Source: Limanda limanda | Taxonomy: Eukaryota; Chordata; Actinopteri; Pleuronectiformes; Pleuronectidae | Length of the DNA stretch: 64,000 nucleotides | Assembly (NCBI RefSeq): GCF_963576545.1 | Contig: NC_083655.1 | Location: forward strand, 909,549 to 973,548 | Direction: 5' to 3' | Part shown: piece after piece, positions 1 to 12,946 of the stretch | Layout of the letters: the number at the start of each line of letters is the position of its first letter | Numbering within the stretch: position 1 is the first letter of the stretch | Made by a program: the position numbers and the translations under genes | Notes under the pieces: model-generated | Seen by the model: only the letters and a program-made list of their open reading frames with translations | What the model was told of the DNA's origin: nothing | The model's database searches: none

Positions 1-1411
1 AGGTCATGTGTGTGTACCTGTGAGGTCATGTGTGTGTATCTGTGAGGTCATGTGTGTGTATCTCCACTGGTGTGTGTGACTTTGATAGAGTTTCTACTTC
101 CTCTGCTTGGACCTCAGCATCAATTTAACCACCTACTGCTTCAACTGTCACACACACACACACACACTGACACACACACACACTGACACACACACAGAGG
201 ACAAACTCATCCAGCCAATCTGCACCTGCCCTGCAGCTCCCCCCTCTGGCGGGGCTGAGCACTGCAGGATGCTGCTGTTCCCTCTCAGAGGTCAAACCAC
301 ACAGAGGTCATTCAGGTGATGAGCAGCTGATCCAGATCTGACTCCACTGCATCTAAAACACTTAAACTCATTTTCATTTACTGATATTGATTTTACAGGG
401 ATGTTAAAACGACTCTGAGTGATTGATAACTCCCGTCTCACCCGGAGCTGCTCAACACAATCTGCAATCAATACAACTAATACTACAGCAACACAACATG
501 ACACAAATGAGGTTTAAACTAAACTGAAGCTGAAACAGCCTCTGACTCGTTTTCATTCAGCATCAAACCGGACCTGCAGTTATTCAACTTGACTCCTGAC
601 AATATAAATGCTTTATTTAAATATTATTAATCCTTAAATATTAGACGGTTCGCCTTCACGACCCGACAACCTGCTGCTGCTGCTACACAAACACCAACTA
701 CACAACATGTGCACACAACGTTTAACACAGTTCATGTACAATTACAAAACAAACATTGTTTACTACGGAATGATCCTTAACACACACTCGTCTGAAAGTG
801 TCAACACAAGCAGGCGTTTTCTTACGAGTTCTTACACACACACTCTTACACACACACACAAACACACTCACACACACAGGGGGGGGGGGGGGTGATCTGG
901 CCACTCTTTGCGTCTCAGCATGTTTTATTGATTGGAACAAGCAGCGGTGAAGTGGAGCGCAGCGTTACAGCTTTGTTCAAGGGCAGCGGGCGAGCGAGCC
1001 ACTTAACACACTGACAGGAGAGAGAGAGTGAGACACACCCACAAACACACACAGAACTAATATTTAAAATGTTTGTTTAAAACACTGTCAGCTTGTGTGT
1101 GTGTGTGTGTGTGTGTGATAGAGGTTCAGATCTTGTGTGAGGCTCAGATCGTGAGTGCTCTACACATCCTGTTGGACAAATCCGACAAATCACTTCCTGT
1201 TTATACAAAGGCCTGTGTGTGTGGGGGGGATGTCTGTGTGTGTGTACACTGACACACATAGTTGTGCGTTTGCTTCCTGCTTCGGAGCACAAAGTTGACA
1301 CAACAGACTCTAAATAAAGATGGTCGACATGAGAGCTCCTCAACGTTTAGTCAACACGTCTCCATCCTCCAGTGATGAAGAGACGCAGGGAAAAGACCCC
1401 TGTGTGTGTGT

Positions 1412-1472
<61 letters not shown>

Positions 1473-1495
1473 TGTGTGTGTGTGTGTGTCCTCAC
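1..1495. other. fars2 intron DNA at left edge: microsatellites only
   Basis: No fars2 exon is recognisable here. The stretch holds a 22-bp tandem repeat at the edge (1-65, about three copies of a unit starting AGGTCATGTGTG), CA tracts at 149-198 and 835-878, a run of 14 G (879-892), and TG tracts at 1094-1117 and 1401-1490. The short open frames here are shadows of these repeats. Confidence 0.7.
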
Positions 1496-1627
1496 CAGAG
1501 TTCAGCAGCTCCTGCTCCATCACTCCACAGCCCAGAACCTCCAACCAGTCACCCTGGAAACGCACCTCCATCTCGAAGGAGGGATGAGTGAAGGGGAAGT
1601 AGCAGTCGACCCACCTGACCTCCAGAT
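1496..1627 (-). CDS. fars2: fars2 exon 7 (last exon in window)
   Basis: This 132-nt exon encodes [20 protein letters not shown], the matching [19 protein letters not shown], and NS plus one base. The acceptor is TTTCAG|ATCTGG. The donor CTCTG|GTGAGG is followed in sense by a 90-nt CA tract (plus 1401-1490). Exons carrying motif 3 and the C-terminal domain are expected to the left of the window. Confidence 0.94.
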
Positions 1628-3061
1628 CTGAAAGGAGGAGGAGGAGGAAAGAGAGGGTGAGGACAGGATGATAATACGGAGAGAAGGAAGGTGAGGAAAC
1701 AGAGGAAGAGGTGAAGAGGTGAAGATAGAAGAAGAAGCAGTTGTAGTGGGTGGAGGAGGAAGGAGGATGATGAAATGACGGAGGAGTAAACGTAGAGAGT
1801 CTCAGTTAAATGAAAGTGTGTCCTCTGTCTCCCCCTGCAGGCCGGTCTGAGGTCTCACCTTCTCCAAACAGGTGAGTGACGAGTCGGGTCAGCGTTTGCT
1901 TCAGGTCGAACTCCACCAGCTTCACGGCCTCCAGCGTGTGCGTTTCCTGTTTCTGTGGCGTCCGCCGGCCGCCGCGCTCCAGCAGAGACAGATCCTCGCC
2001 GTTCTGCACCTTGGAGAACAGCTGGAGAGCCGGGACTCGTCAGAACCTCACGAGACGACAACTCACAAACACCAGGAGAGCTAGCTTCACATGTTCAAGA
2101 CTGAAACTGTTCCTGAGGAGAAGCTGCGTCCCGGGACATTAATAAAGCTTCACATAAAGTTTTCTTTTTTCAAAATCCTCAACATGAACTGAGAAAAGTT
2201 TGGACTGAACGAATAATAGAAATGTTTACAGGTGATGACAAAATGAAGAGTTTTCGAACCCGGTGGTCCCACCTGGTGGTTGGAGAAGAGTCGGACTCCT
2301 TCCATCTGGTGGAAGACGGGATAGTGACTGACATCGATCTCGTCACGTCGGTACACGTCTCCAGCCAAGAGGAACGCATCCAGACCGGACTTCACCAGCT
2401 CCCTCTGGTGGGCGGAGGTGTGAGCGCGAAGCAGCATTTTTCTAAACACACACACACACAAACACACACACAAACACACACACTCATAAATAACATAATA
2501 GCTGCTATTGTCCTTTGAGATAAATCTTATACTTCGATGTTTAAATTGCTTAAACAGAAACCAGATGGCGGATACGAACACTGCCACCTTGTGTCTGGGA
2601 GTGAGAGTTGCAGTCGACTTGACGCTCACCTGTTCAGGTAGTAGTTGTCTCCTCGCTTCCTGCTGGGGTGAGTGGGCGGGATCAGCAAGCTGTCATCAAA
2701 TCCCAAAAGAACAAAGAACCAAAGAACCAATCAGAAACCTCTCGACTAGCGCCTGGTTCTGTTTTAATCTGTCACACGACATCAATCAATCATCTGATCT
2801 GCTGACCTGTCGAAGTTCTGCTCCACGCTCACCACCGGGCTCAGGTTGTCGTGCACGGAGAACAGAGGGTTGCCACGGGGACCGATGTAGGAACTGAGGA
2901 GGGAGGAGAGAAACAGGGACACACAACCAAGAGGAAAACGTTAACAACAACAACTGGAATGAAGAATGTTCGTCAAGACTTTCACCAAAAACAACAGGAT
3001 AAAAGCAGGTGATGGTTTCAGTTCAGTTCAAACTGTCTGGTGAGTTGTTAGTGCTGCTCTG

Positions 3062-3138
<77 letters not shown>

Positions 3139-4604
3139 GTACAGTGTGTGTGTGGAGTGTGACTGCAGCCCGGTGATATTTCACTGCCGTGTGCAGTGCA
3201 GCAAACTTTTACACTCGACTGTCCCTGAAGACACATCGAGCTGCAGAGACTCAGAGACTCAGAGACTCAGAGTCAGCAGATTGAGCTTCGAGTCACAGAA
3301 GAATAAACAATATGAGGAAATGTAACAGCAGCGGATTCTCAAAGGTCAGAGCAGAGGTCAGGGGTCATCACAGAGGGTTCATCCTCTGGGAACCAGCAAT
3401 GTCTGAGGATGATCAGATCATCATCCACAAAACGTTAAGAGACTCCAAAGAAAAAACAACAAAACCAAAACTCACATTTAGATGAAATAAACTGAGGAAA
3501 AAAACACGTCTTTTACTTGATGAATGTTTCAGCAATAACATAGATTTAAAAATCTATAATCTACAGATATTAAAAACTCTTGTTTGTTTGTTGACATGTT
3601 GATGAATCTTCTGTCCATTTATTCAAAGTCTAAACTGTGTTCATTTCAATATTTGATTTGGAAAATTCTTTATACATAAAATAATTGAATTTAACTTAAT
3701 GTTTAACACCATGTTTCCTACAAACAACATAAATAATTTTAAGAATATATCATTAATTAATAATTCATATTGTAACATTTGGTTCTTAGACTATTATATA
3801 AATATTTGAGAAGTCTAATTAATTGTCATTTGCTCATTTGATCTCTTTTCTTTAAATTATTGAAAATATATTTTCTTTCCTTTTTCACTTGCCGATTCTT
3901 TTCCTCTTCTTCACGTCCTTTTTCTTCCATCATTCAATCATCTCCACTTTTCTTCTGTTTGCTCGTTTCTCTTTTCTTTTCCTCTTTTCTCAAACTATCT
4001 CTTTATCTCTGCTCTCTGTCAGTGAAGTTTTGATATCGTGAGAAACTTCCTTCATGAAGTTTAGTTCCTCATCACGTCTGATTCTTATCAACATGAATAA
4101 CAAGAGCTTTAGAAATTGTATCTCCTGTTCATTTTGTTTCTTTTATCCTGAATCATGTGTTTATTTGTTCTATAATCATGTTGTCGTCTCCTCTCACGTC
4201 AACTTTTGTGTTGAAAATAAAAACAAGAAAACAAAGTTTGTTTGTTGCTAAGCAGCAGTTTGAAGAACCGCCCACCTGTAGAAGTGAGCTTTGATTCGCT
4301 CCTTGATCAGCCACAGCGGATGATGTGGTTGGTTGTGCAGGTTGCGGCCGACCTTGGCCAAGATCTTTGGTGTCACGTTGGTGAAGTCATCTCGGGGGTG
4401 GGACTGTCCCAGCACCTCCACCGAGTCCTGGCCAATCACAGGCTGGGGGGCGGGGCCAGGGTCTGTGCTGAGGTGTCTGCGTGACGATGCAGCGCTGCCA
4501 TTGGACGAGAGCGCTGCCGGACAGCAGCGACAGAGCCGAGGGAGGAGCTGGGACTGTCGGAGGGGGAGGAGCAGGCAGAGTCTCATGGTGATTGGTCCAT
4601 GGAG
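1496..4604 (-). CDS. fars2: fars2, mitochondrial phenylalanyl-tRNA synthetase (six coding exons, 3' end outside window)
   Basis: The product is the monomeric class II synthetase that charges mitochondrial tRNA-Phe in the matrix. The coding exons in transcript order are 4276-4586, 2807-2893, 2630-2689, 2273-2441, 1859-2021 and 1496-1627. All have GT-AG borders and the joins keep one frame, giving 922 nt or about 307 codons. The human enzyme has about 451 residues. Recognisable stretches include [16 protein letters not shown], the motif-2 region with HTSAHQ and [34 protein letters not shown], and [13 protein letters not shown] followed by [14 protein letters not shown]. The N-terminus is rich in Leu, Arg and Ser with no acidic residue before the conserved part, as expected for a mitochondrial presequence. 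Motif 3 (the GLGLER region) and the C-terminal anticodon-binding domain are not in 1-1490, so the last exons lie beyond the left edge. The gene is divergent from lyrm4, as in human. Identity is very secure; the start codon is likely. Confidence 0.95.
1859..2021 (-). CDS. fars2: fars2 exon 6
   Basis: This 163-nt exon encodes [20 protein letters not shown], then [18 protein letters not shown] and LVTHLFGE. The acceptor is CTCCAG|CTGTTC and the donor GAGAAG|GTGAGA. Confidence 0.93.
2273..2441 (-). CDS. fars2: fars2 exon 5 (motif 2 region)
   Basis: This 169-nt exon encodes [15 protein letters not shown], then [14 protein letters not shown] and [16 protein letters not shown]. It covers class II motif 2 and part of the active site. 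In sense, the acceptor TTTAG|AAAAATG is preceded by a TG-rich tract (2446-2483 on the plus strand). The donor is CACCAG|GTGGGA. Confidence 0.94.
2630..2689 (-). CDS. fars2: fars2 exon 4
   Basis: This 60-nt exon encodes [19 protein letters not shown] plus the first two bases of Arg. The acceptor is GACAG|CTTGC and the donor AACAG|GTGAGC. The [12 protein letters not shown] stretch is diagnostic of mitochondrial PheRS. Confidence 0.93.
2807..2893 (-). CDS. fars2: fars2 exon 3
   Basis: This 87-nt exon encodes [20 protein letters not shown] and onward to EQNFD. The acceptor is CTCAG|TTCC and the donor GACAG|GTCAGC. It joins in frame to exon 4 as NFDS-LLIP, the order known in vertebrate FARS2. Confidence 0.92.
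2894..4273. other. fars2 intron between exons 2 and 3
   Basis: It contains a TG microsatellite (3063-3138), a tandem GAGACTCA stretch near 3246-3271, and AT-rich sequence from about 3440 to 4250. I see no coding signal. Confidence 0.6.
4276..4604 (-). CDS. fars2: fars2 exon 2 (first coding exon)
   Basis: The acceptor at 4605-4606 is preceded in sense by a TCTCTCTCACTCAG tract. Translation starts at the ATG at 4584-4586 ([11 protein letters not shown]) and runs to HFY plus two bases, with donor CAG|GTGGGC at 4274-4275. An upstream ATG at 4598-4600 opens a five-codon frame whose TGA overlaps the main ATG. A longer open frame reaches 4643, but that part lies upstream of the predicted acceptor. 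Confidence 0.88.
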
Positions 4605-5152
4605 CTGAGTGAGAGAGACATCAGACGAGTTAGAAACAGACAAAAAGAGAAAAACATAAAAAGCAGAAATCTAAGTTATGAAGATGAATATGATAACTAG
4701 CATGTGCAGGACACAAAATGGTCTTTTACATTTCCACTCTTACTACATTTCTGTTTTTTGTCTTTATCACAACTTTACAAAATGGTTGTTACTCCTCAAA
4801 GTCGTTCACAGGAAACACTGAACGACAAACTGATTTCAATACGAGTGCTGCTGTGTTCCCTCTCTTCTCTCTCTGTGTTTGGTCTCCACCACCTCCGGAA
4901 AAGTTATCTATCTGCTTCGTTTAGCTGCTAAACGCTGAACCCCCGTCACCAGCTGGTCTCTGAGACTCTAAGACTCTAAGACTCTAAGACTCGAGCAGCA
5001 GAGACTCTAAGACTCAGAGACTCTGCTGCTCGCTGGTCACATGACCTCTCCAGCGGCGAGGGGAACGAGCAGGACGTGAATCACAGGAGGTCGTAAACCA
5101 GCGACTTGCTGGAGGTCAGGTGAGGTGAGCACACACCGCACACACACACACA

Positions 5153-5199
<47 letters not shown>

Positions 5200-5526
5200 A
5201 CACAGACACACACACAGACACACACACACACAGACACACACACACACAGCATTTATTAATGTCAGTTCTAATTACACTATTGGGCAAAAACAGTAAAAGG
5301 TTGAAATGAGACAAAGTGACGCTCAGCTTCCTTCTCTCCTTTTACTTCTCTCCATCATTTATCGTCCGACAGGAGACGAGACCACCGCCCGTCTCTGTCC
5401 CCCCCGAAGATCCACACACAGAACAAGACAAAGGGTGTTGCATTGCAGTGGCAGTGCAGCAAAACGAATTATGGTTCCTAAATCCAAGAAGCCTTTACCT
5501 CTGCTGCTGGTGTCATATTTCAGTGG

Positions 5527-5584
<58 letters not shown>

Positions 5585-7428
5585 CTCAAGGACATTCAGA
5601 CTTTAACAGGAACCTACGATGAAGATACATCATCAGATGATAATGCAGTTAACGTGACGTTGTACAGAATGAAAAACAAGAAATATTAAGTTACATTAAG
5701 TTGAACTCAGGCCACGTGGATCCTCTGGTTCTTTGTCTTGTTCACAGAGTTTATGATCCGTCCGCAGGTCGGCGTTAGACCAAAGGTCACGGAGAGAAAG
5801 GACCATCGTCACAGATTGAATACTTTCACAGTTTCACATCTACAACCAAGGGAAGGTCAGATGATGGGGGGGGGCTGTGTGGTCGACCCGTCACAGTCAC
5901 GTGATCCTGTCGTGTTCACGCAGCTCAGAGTTTCTCTCATTAGTGTCTCAAGTCTCTGCCCCGGGTCGTGTCCCCGGCCTCCAGGCTGTCCTCTGTCCCC
6001 GGTGGGGCGGAGCTTCTGTCATGTGACCATCACCACACGTCTGTTCCCATGACACCAAACACACACTCACATATGTACGCCTACGCACACGCACACACAC
6101 GAGGAGGAGACGCACATAGTGTTTGTAATAAAGTGCAGAGACTGGAATTCATGATAAAAGGAAAAAGCTACAGACACATGAGCTCACATATGATTTATAT
6201 ATAAATGTATCATAATATTTTATACATAAACTTTATATGATGAGATTATTTTTCTCTAATATGAATAATTTTTAAGGACAAACGTGTTCGTCACCTCATC
6301 ATGACATCTGGAATCATTGTTGCACATGGGGCGTGGCCAAACCACTAGACCACGCCCCTTAAACACCAGAATGCAGCCATTTTAACCTGAAAGTACAAAA
6401 GCTGATCAGCTCCAAACAGGAAGTCGCCATTTTGGAAGTAGTGGACGCGTTTTACGTGAACTAACTCCGAATTGAAAAACAATTTGTAAAAACCTTAACG
6501 CTCATTTGTGCTGAAAAGAGATTTGTCTCAATGTAACCCCACTGACTCGTCTGTGTCGTTCACACGGTTGCTAGGCAGTACGTCCACTAGAGGGCGATGC
6601 AGCGTCCAGAGTTTCTGACAACAACAAACAAGGCGAAGGAGGAGAAGCTTGATAACGTTTCTCTTAAGAAAAACACAAAGTTCTCTGAGTCGTAAACAGC
6701 GATGGTCAAACTTAGCAACTTTCTTCAACAGGCGATAACGACGAGAGGTCAGAGGTCAGAGGTCACAGAGACCTGTCCGGCTGGTGAACGGAGGAGGAAA
6801 CAGAGCAGGAGGAGGAACGGATCTGTGAAGAGCAAACGATCACAGAGACTTTTCAAACCGACTCATGAACTCAAGCAAAAGGTAAATATCAGATCAGATG
6901 AAACTCTTCACACGTCTGTGGGGGGGGCACGAGCTGCAGAGTTTACTGCTACTGAGGATTCAGACACTTCCCAGTTTGACTTGTTCAACCTGCAGCTACA
7001 GCGAAGAGGAAACTGGAGTTTTATGTTTGAGCCCGAGCTGCTTTCGGGGTCAATACTGATATTATGAAGTAAAACGATGCTGATCAATACGTCCTGAGAA
7101 ACTGACTCAGACGTTTACAGAACCTCCAGAACATCTCAGGAACAGATTCTGGTCTGAAAACAGCTCTGGTGAAACAAAGGTCAAAGTCTGGAGTCGGCAG
7201 GAAACTCAGATAAAGACGGAAGACAGAAAAGAAAGAAAACCAGGATTCATGACGCAGACGCTGAGGTGGCGTTGAGGTGAAACACTTCCTGTCGCCACGC
7301 CGTGTCACAGGAAGTGAGACACAAGGAGGCGTCGGCTCTTCGGCCGTTTGTCAAACAAGGAGATTTTAATTACTGAGCACGGAGCAGAGGAGACGGTCGA
7401 GTGAGCAGCAGGTCGGACAGACGTGAAC

Positions 7429-7493
<65 letters not shown>

Positions 7494-9012
7494 ACACACC
7501 CACCCACAGACCCACCCACACACACACAGACACACACAGTCTCCAGCAGCAGTTTCAGAGCACAGGGATTCATTCAGCCTCTAAAAGTGACAGAACGAGG
7601 TGATAAATCACACACTGCAGAGGGGGGGGGGGGGGGGGAAGAGGCCTACAGAGAGATACTGTATATACTGTGTGGTTATATATTTATATATTTATATATA
7701 TATATATTTATATGATGGCTGCAGAGAAAGAAAAGCATGACTTGTTTTACAGTATTAACGTCTCAATGGGTCTCATGCATGAACCCGTTGGTCTGAGCAG
7801 ATCCAGATCCAGATCCAGATCCAGATCCAGATCCAGGTACAAACAGGAAGTGCTCCAGGTGAAATAAGCATGTTATTATTATCACAAATACTGTGTTCAA
7901 ATCTGCAATTTGAATCATGATTAAAATTGTATAAATGTTCCTGCTAAGTACAGATTTTAATGCAAGTTATCAATACACTGAAGTTCTAGCTTCTCTTGTC
8001 TCTGCCTGGTGCCGACAGTTATTAAAATAAAAATATTAATAAAAAAGCAAGAAATATCCAAAGAAACCTAGAAACATTTACATGTATATACATATAAACT
8101 GTGAATATTTTTTCGGAGGTAGTAAACAAGGGCGTTGACTCTCTGTGGCTCCTCCCACAGCCGGTGATGTCAGTGGCTTTACTCGCCATTAACCTCGATA
8201 ACTTTCACCTCCAGGAGGCGACGTTGGTTTAACACGATCTTCATCAGTGGGAAAAACACGATCTTCAGTCTGAATCATATTTATTTTGTAAGTGAGGAGG
8301 TGATAAATATATAAATATAAATAAATATAACCCATCACGCAGGAGGAAGCTATTTCAGGAACGTGTGGTTCCTACAGAGAACACGCCGTGGTCATCACGA
8401 CTCAGCGTTCCAGATCCTCACACAGAACAGGTGGCGTCTCTCTCTCTCTCTCTCTCTGTCACCCGCCCCCTCCAATCAGAGGGAGTCCCTCTCTGGCACG
8501 CCACACCACTTCCTGTACACGACCCCCCCCCCGCGTCCCTGAGGTGTTTTAATCAAAGAGTTCATGTGAGAGACAAAAAACACTTAAAATTAAAGACGGT
8601 CACAGAAGATTCATGTAGCTGTCTGTGTGTGTGTGTCTCTGTGTGTGTTAGTGTGTTAGTGTGTGTGTGTGTCTGTGTGTGTGTCTGTGTGTGTGTGTCT
8701 CTGTGTTAGTTTGTGTGTGTGTGCGTGTGTGTGCGTGTGTGTGTGTGTAATGAGTTGCAGTGCGGTGGATTTATTGGAGCTGAAGTCAAACTGTGGAGTT
8801 AACATCGTGTCCTGGAACGACCTCGCATCCGCTGTCCGTCTCTCCCCCCCCCCCTCCTCCCCCTGCTGGCTCATTTAAAAACCATAAACTCAGAGCCCCC
8901 CCCCCTCTGTCCTCCATCATCCCTCGTTCATACACTCTTCTCTTCCTCTCGTCCTTCTCTTTCACTCCTCCTGTTATCGAGCACATTGAAGTACAAACTA
9001 AAAACATTTTCA

Positions 9013-9760
9013 TTTGTACTCTTTTCCTCTGGTAATGTAACTACATGAAGTACTTTTCCTCTGGTAATGTAACTACATGAAGTACTTTTCCTCTGGTAAA
9101 GTAACTACATGAAGTACTTTTCCTCTGGTAATGTATCTACATGAAGTACTTTTCCTCTGGTAAAGTAACTACATGAAGTACTTTTCCTCTGGTGATGTAA
9201 CTACATGAAGTACTTTTCCTCTGGTAATGTAACTACATGAAGTACTTTTCCTCTGGTAATGTAACTACATGAAGTACTTTTCCTCTGGTAATGTAACTAC
9301 ATGAAGTACTTTTCCTCTGGTAATGTAACTACATGAAGTACTTTTCCTCTAGTAATGTAACCAAATGAAGTACTTTTCCTCTGGTAATGTAACTACATGA
9401 AGTACTTTTCCTCTAGTAATGTAACCAAATGAAGTACTTTTCCTCTGGTAATGTAACTACATGAAGTACTTTTCCTCTGGTAATGTAACCACATGAAGTA
9501 CTTTTCCTCTGGTAATGTAACTACATGAAGTACTTTTCCTCTGGTAATGTTACTACATGAAGTACTTTTCCTCTGGTAATGTAACTACATGAAGTACTTT
9601 TCCTCTGATAATGTAACTACATGAAGTACTTTTCCTCTGGTAAAGTAACTACATGAAGTACTTTTCCTCTGGTAATGTTACTACATGAAGTACTTTTCCT
9701 CTGGTAATGTAACTACATGAAGTACTTTTCCTCTGGTAATGTAACTACATGAAGTACTTG
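9013..9760. repeat. 32-bp minisatellite, about 23 copies
   Basis: Head-to-tail copies of a 32-bp unit contain AGTACTTTTCCTCTGG and TAATGTAACTACATGA. Point variants include AAAG for AATG and CCAAATGA for CTACATGA. Each unit holds the palindrome AAGTACTT. There are no spacers. It lies in the inferred fars2 intron 1. Confidence 0.9.
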
Positions 9761-11647
9761 TACTTGCTGTGACATTTGCATTGTATATTGACACTTATTT
9801 TGGTAGAGGATGATTCCTGTCCCTTCTGGTATAATATCTTCCTCCTCTTCCTCCTCTTCCTCTCCCATCTCTCTCTTTACCTCCTGCATTCACCTCCCTC
9901 CACCTGTCTTCCCTTCCTCCATGCAGTCATCTCCCTTTCTTTCCCTCTCTGCTCCTCCTCCTCTTCTTGTAGATGGTGAACTCGTATAGACGCAGCTTTA
10001 CAGCTTCAGATCAAACCGTCACCGGCTGCTGTAAAACTGGAATAAAACAAGCAGTAAAAAAGAGTGGAGAGGAAGAGGAAACAGGTCGAGGGAGAGGAAG
10101 AGGAGAGGAGGGAACAACAAGACAAGGAGGAAGGCTGTGGGGAAAAAAGGAGAGGAAATGTGTAGGAAACAAATCAATGTTCCAGAGGAGGAAGGAGAAG
10201 GAATCAAGGGAATAGGACACAAGGGGAAGTGGATGAAGAAGACGAAGAGCCCGAGTGTCTGACATGATGAAGAGGGGCGGGGGGGGTTTATGGTCGGAGG
10301 AGAAAAGTGCAGAGGCTGCAGCTTAGTGACAGAGAGTAGCTTCACAGACACACACACACACACACACAGACACACACACAGACACACACGATACGTAAAC
10401 ACACAGATCTGAAATCATCAGTCGATTAATTGATGAGTCGACAGAAAATCAATCAACAGCTTCTTCTAGAAACCCTTGTGAGTCGAACGCTTTGTCTCCG
10501 TCCGGACGTTTAAACATTTGAAGACGTCCTGAAGCTGCAGGAGACGACTTCTCACTTCACACACGTTGATTTATAAGGGAAATATGTAAAGGTGACGACT
10601 TTGAGGCCAAAGCTCCAGCTGAGGAGTTTCTGTTTCCATGTTCATGTCTCACTGACTCACTTCCTGCCTGATTTATTCACTTCCATTCTCCCTCTTCTTT
10701 GTTATTGTTCGTCATCGTTTCTTTAACCCGAACCGAGTCCAGTGACGTCCTGTCAGCGGCACGCCGCGTCTTCATGAATACCAGGCGGCGGGACCAGGTA
10801 TCGACCGGGTGGAGACGCTGTCCCCGGGGGGACGGCGAGGGTCCGACCTGAATCAATCATCCTCTCACTGACCGAGCAGCAGCTTCTCTCCAGCGATCCG
10901 TCAGATCCACTTCTCAGCAGCTTCAGCATCTTCTGTGTACACTGCAAAAAATATCAAGTTCGCTTCTGTTGTCGTGAAAGTTGTAAAACCTGTGAACAGC
11001 ATTTCCCCCCCCCCCCCCCCGGTGGGAAACATGAGCTATCACTTCCTGTCACTAACAGCTCCTCCTCCTCACTGTCGCTCCAAGGAAACTAACTGCAGAA
11101 TAAACAAACTACTTCCTGTTTACAACCAATGACCAGTGTACGTGAGTGGTCATGTGACGTGTTTTCAGGCTTCGCACAACAAGTCTGTGTTTTGTTACGT
11201 TTACACACCGACTCAGAAAGTTGTGTCTGTCATGGAAGTTTTCAGAACAGGTTCGATTCGCTTGTCGTTCCACAGAATAGTTTGAGATGTTCAGAGCATG
11301 TGCGTGGGCCGAGGAACCAGGTGAGGAACCAGGAGAGGTGTCGGGCGCCTGGGCCATCGACCTGCGTGTGGATTCCAGGTCTGAACTTGTCCACAGGGTT
11401 CAGTTTAATTAAAGAACCGGAGTCACTCGGACGATCAGAAACCTCCACACTCTCTACAGTCTCTTCAACCAGGTGGCACCAAACTCTATCAGATGTCTTT
11501 TGCACCTAAACCCAGCGAGATCTTTCCTGACCCAGATCCTCCAGAAGATAAATCTCCTCTGGACTGAACCATTTCTCCTGTTTCCATCCTCAAGAGGAAG
11601 CTCAGTTCAATATGTTTCACAAAGACTTTAACATCATGAAGACAGAC

Positions 11648-11865
11648 TAGGGCTGGGCAAGTTAACTCGTTTTGTTTATCCACCAATTATTTTCTTTTTT
11701 CCTGTTCTGCAGCAGTCAGCAACAGACTTTCACAAAATAAAAGCCTGACTTTCACAATAAAACAATAAATAATCAAACCTGAGTTAATGCGAGATAAAAT
11801 AATTAATCGAGTTAACTCATCACTTGAGTTAACTCGATTGAAACGAGTTTACTTGCCCAGCCCTA
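11648..11865. mobile_element. hAT-like MITE, 218 bp
   Basis: The left end TAGGGCTGGGCAAGTTAACT and the right end, read in reverse (TAGGGCTGGGCAAGTAAACT), form near-perfect terminal inverted repeats. The 8-bp flanks AGACAGAC and CTACAGAC match at 6 of 8 positions, an imperfect target-site duplication. The element has no open frame and contains internal GAGTTAACTC palindromes. It is too short to encode a transposase, so it would be non-autonomous. Confidence 0.65.
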
Positions 11866-12946
11866 CTACAGACGTTTGCACGCTTTATTTATTTCATTTC
11901 ATCTCTTTGATAGATAGTGTTAGTGTGAACAGACGTCTTTGTGAGGACTCTAAGGTTAGTGTATGGGGCTCTGGAATGTAATGTGCCAAAGATAGACGTA
12001 CCTACATGTGTGAGATAAAGAGAGAGAGACAGAAAAAGAGTGAGAGAAGGAGTGTGTAGGAGTGTGAATTCAGACTGCGACACAGTAAACATATGCTCCA
12101 GAGACGCTGGAGAAGGTGCAAATTAGACATTTTAAATATGCCACACACACACACACACACACAGGTTTGGGTTTTGGTTCCTCCTAATCTTTGCAGCTTT
12201 GCGTCTCACACTGTCAGTGTTTGAGGATTTGGAAGAAGCCGACTCGGTCTCGTTCCTTCACCCGCTCTCCTCCAGGTGTCACCACACTCAGGGAAGCCAC
12301 TGATGACAACTGTGCACCGACAAACACAACAACGCTGACACACTTCAGCTCCTCATCAGCAGCTGCTCAGGCTGGAAATAGACAAAGTGTTTGTGGAGGA
12401 GTCGGAGGTGAAGATCAGGAGACTGATCGCTGAGGAACCGGATCAGGAAGAATCTGATTCAAACATTCTCATCTGATCTGAAACCTCCTCACGTTACTGT
12501 CAGTGGACCAGGGAAAGATGGTCAGGGGATTTTGCTTCAGGAGAAAAGTGAGGAAGCATTGAAGCTCGTCCTCATTGAGAGAGTTCAGCTCTTATCATGG
12601 AGTCCTGCACCGGTCCATAGTTCACAGACCTGCAGATCCACGTCCCAGACCTGAGCCATCACCAGGGACCTCCTCCAGGTCAAATCCAAACCTGACCTGC
12701 GTACAAATAAGAACCTAAATGAAATCTAATATTCAACGCTGTCCCTGTCCTCGTTAGCTTCCTCTCAGGGTTAAAACACTGGAGCCAGTCTCTGGATGAA
12801 GACTGTTTCTGCAGCTCGTCAAGTTCTCTTCACTGGAAACTGACGTCACTGGGAACGAGAGAGGAGATGAAGGAGGAGACGGAGGAGAACGGGTGAAGTC
12901 TGCTGAGTGTTCAGTGAGGAGCAGGACCAGGCAGCAGAGGGAGGAT

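Noticed and set aside
11244..11262. A tRNA gene (a GGTTCGATTC B-box-like word)
   Set aside because: No matching A box or cloverleaf arms are visible upstream.
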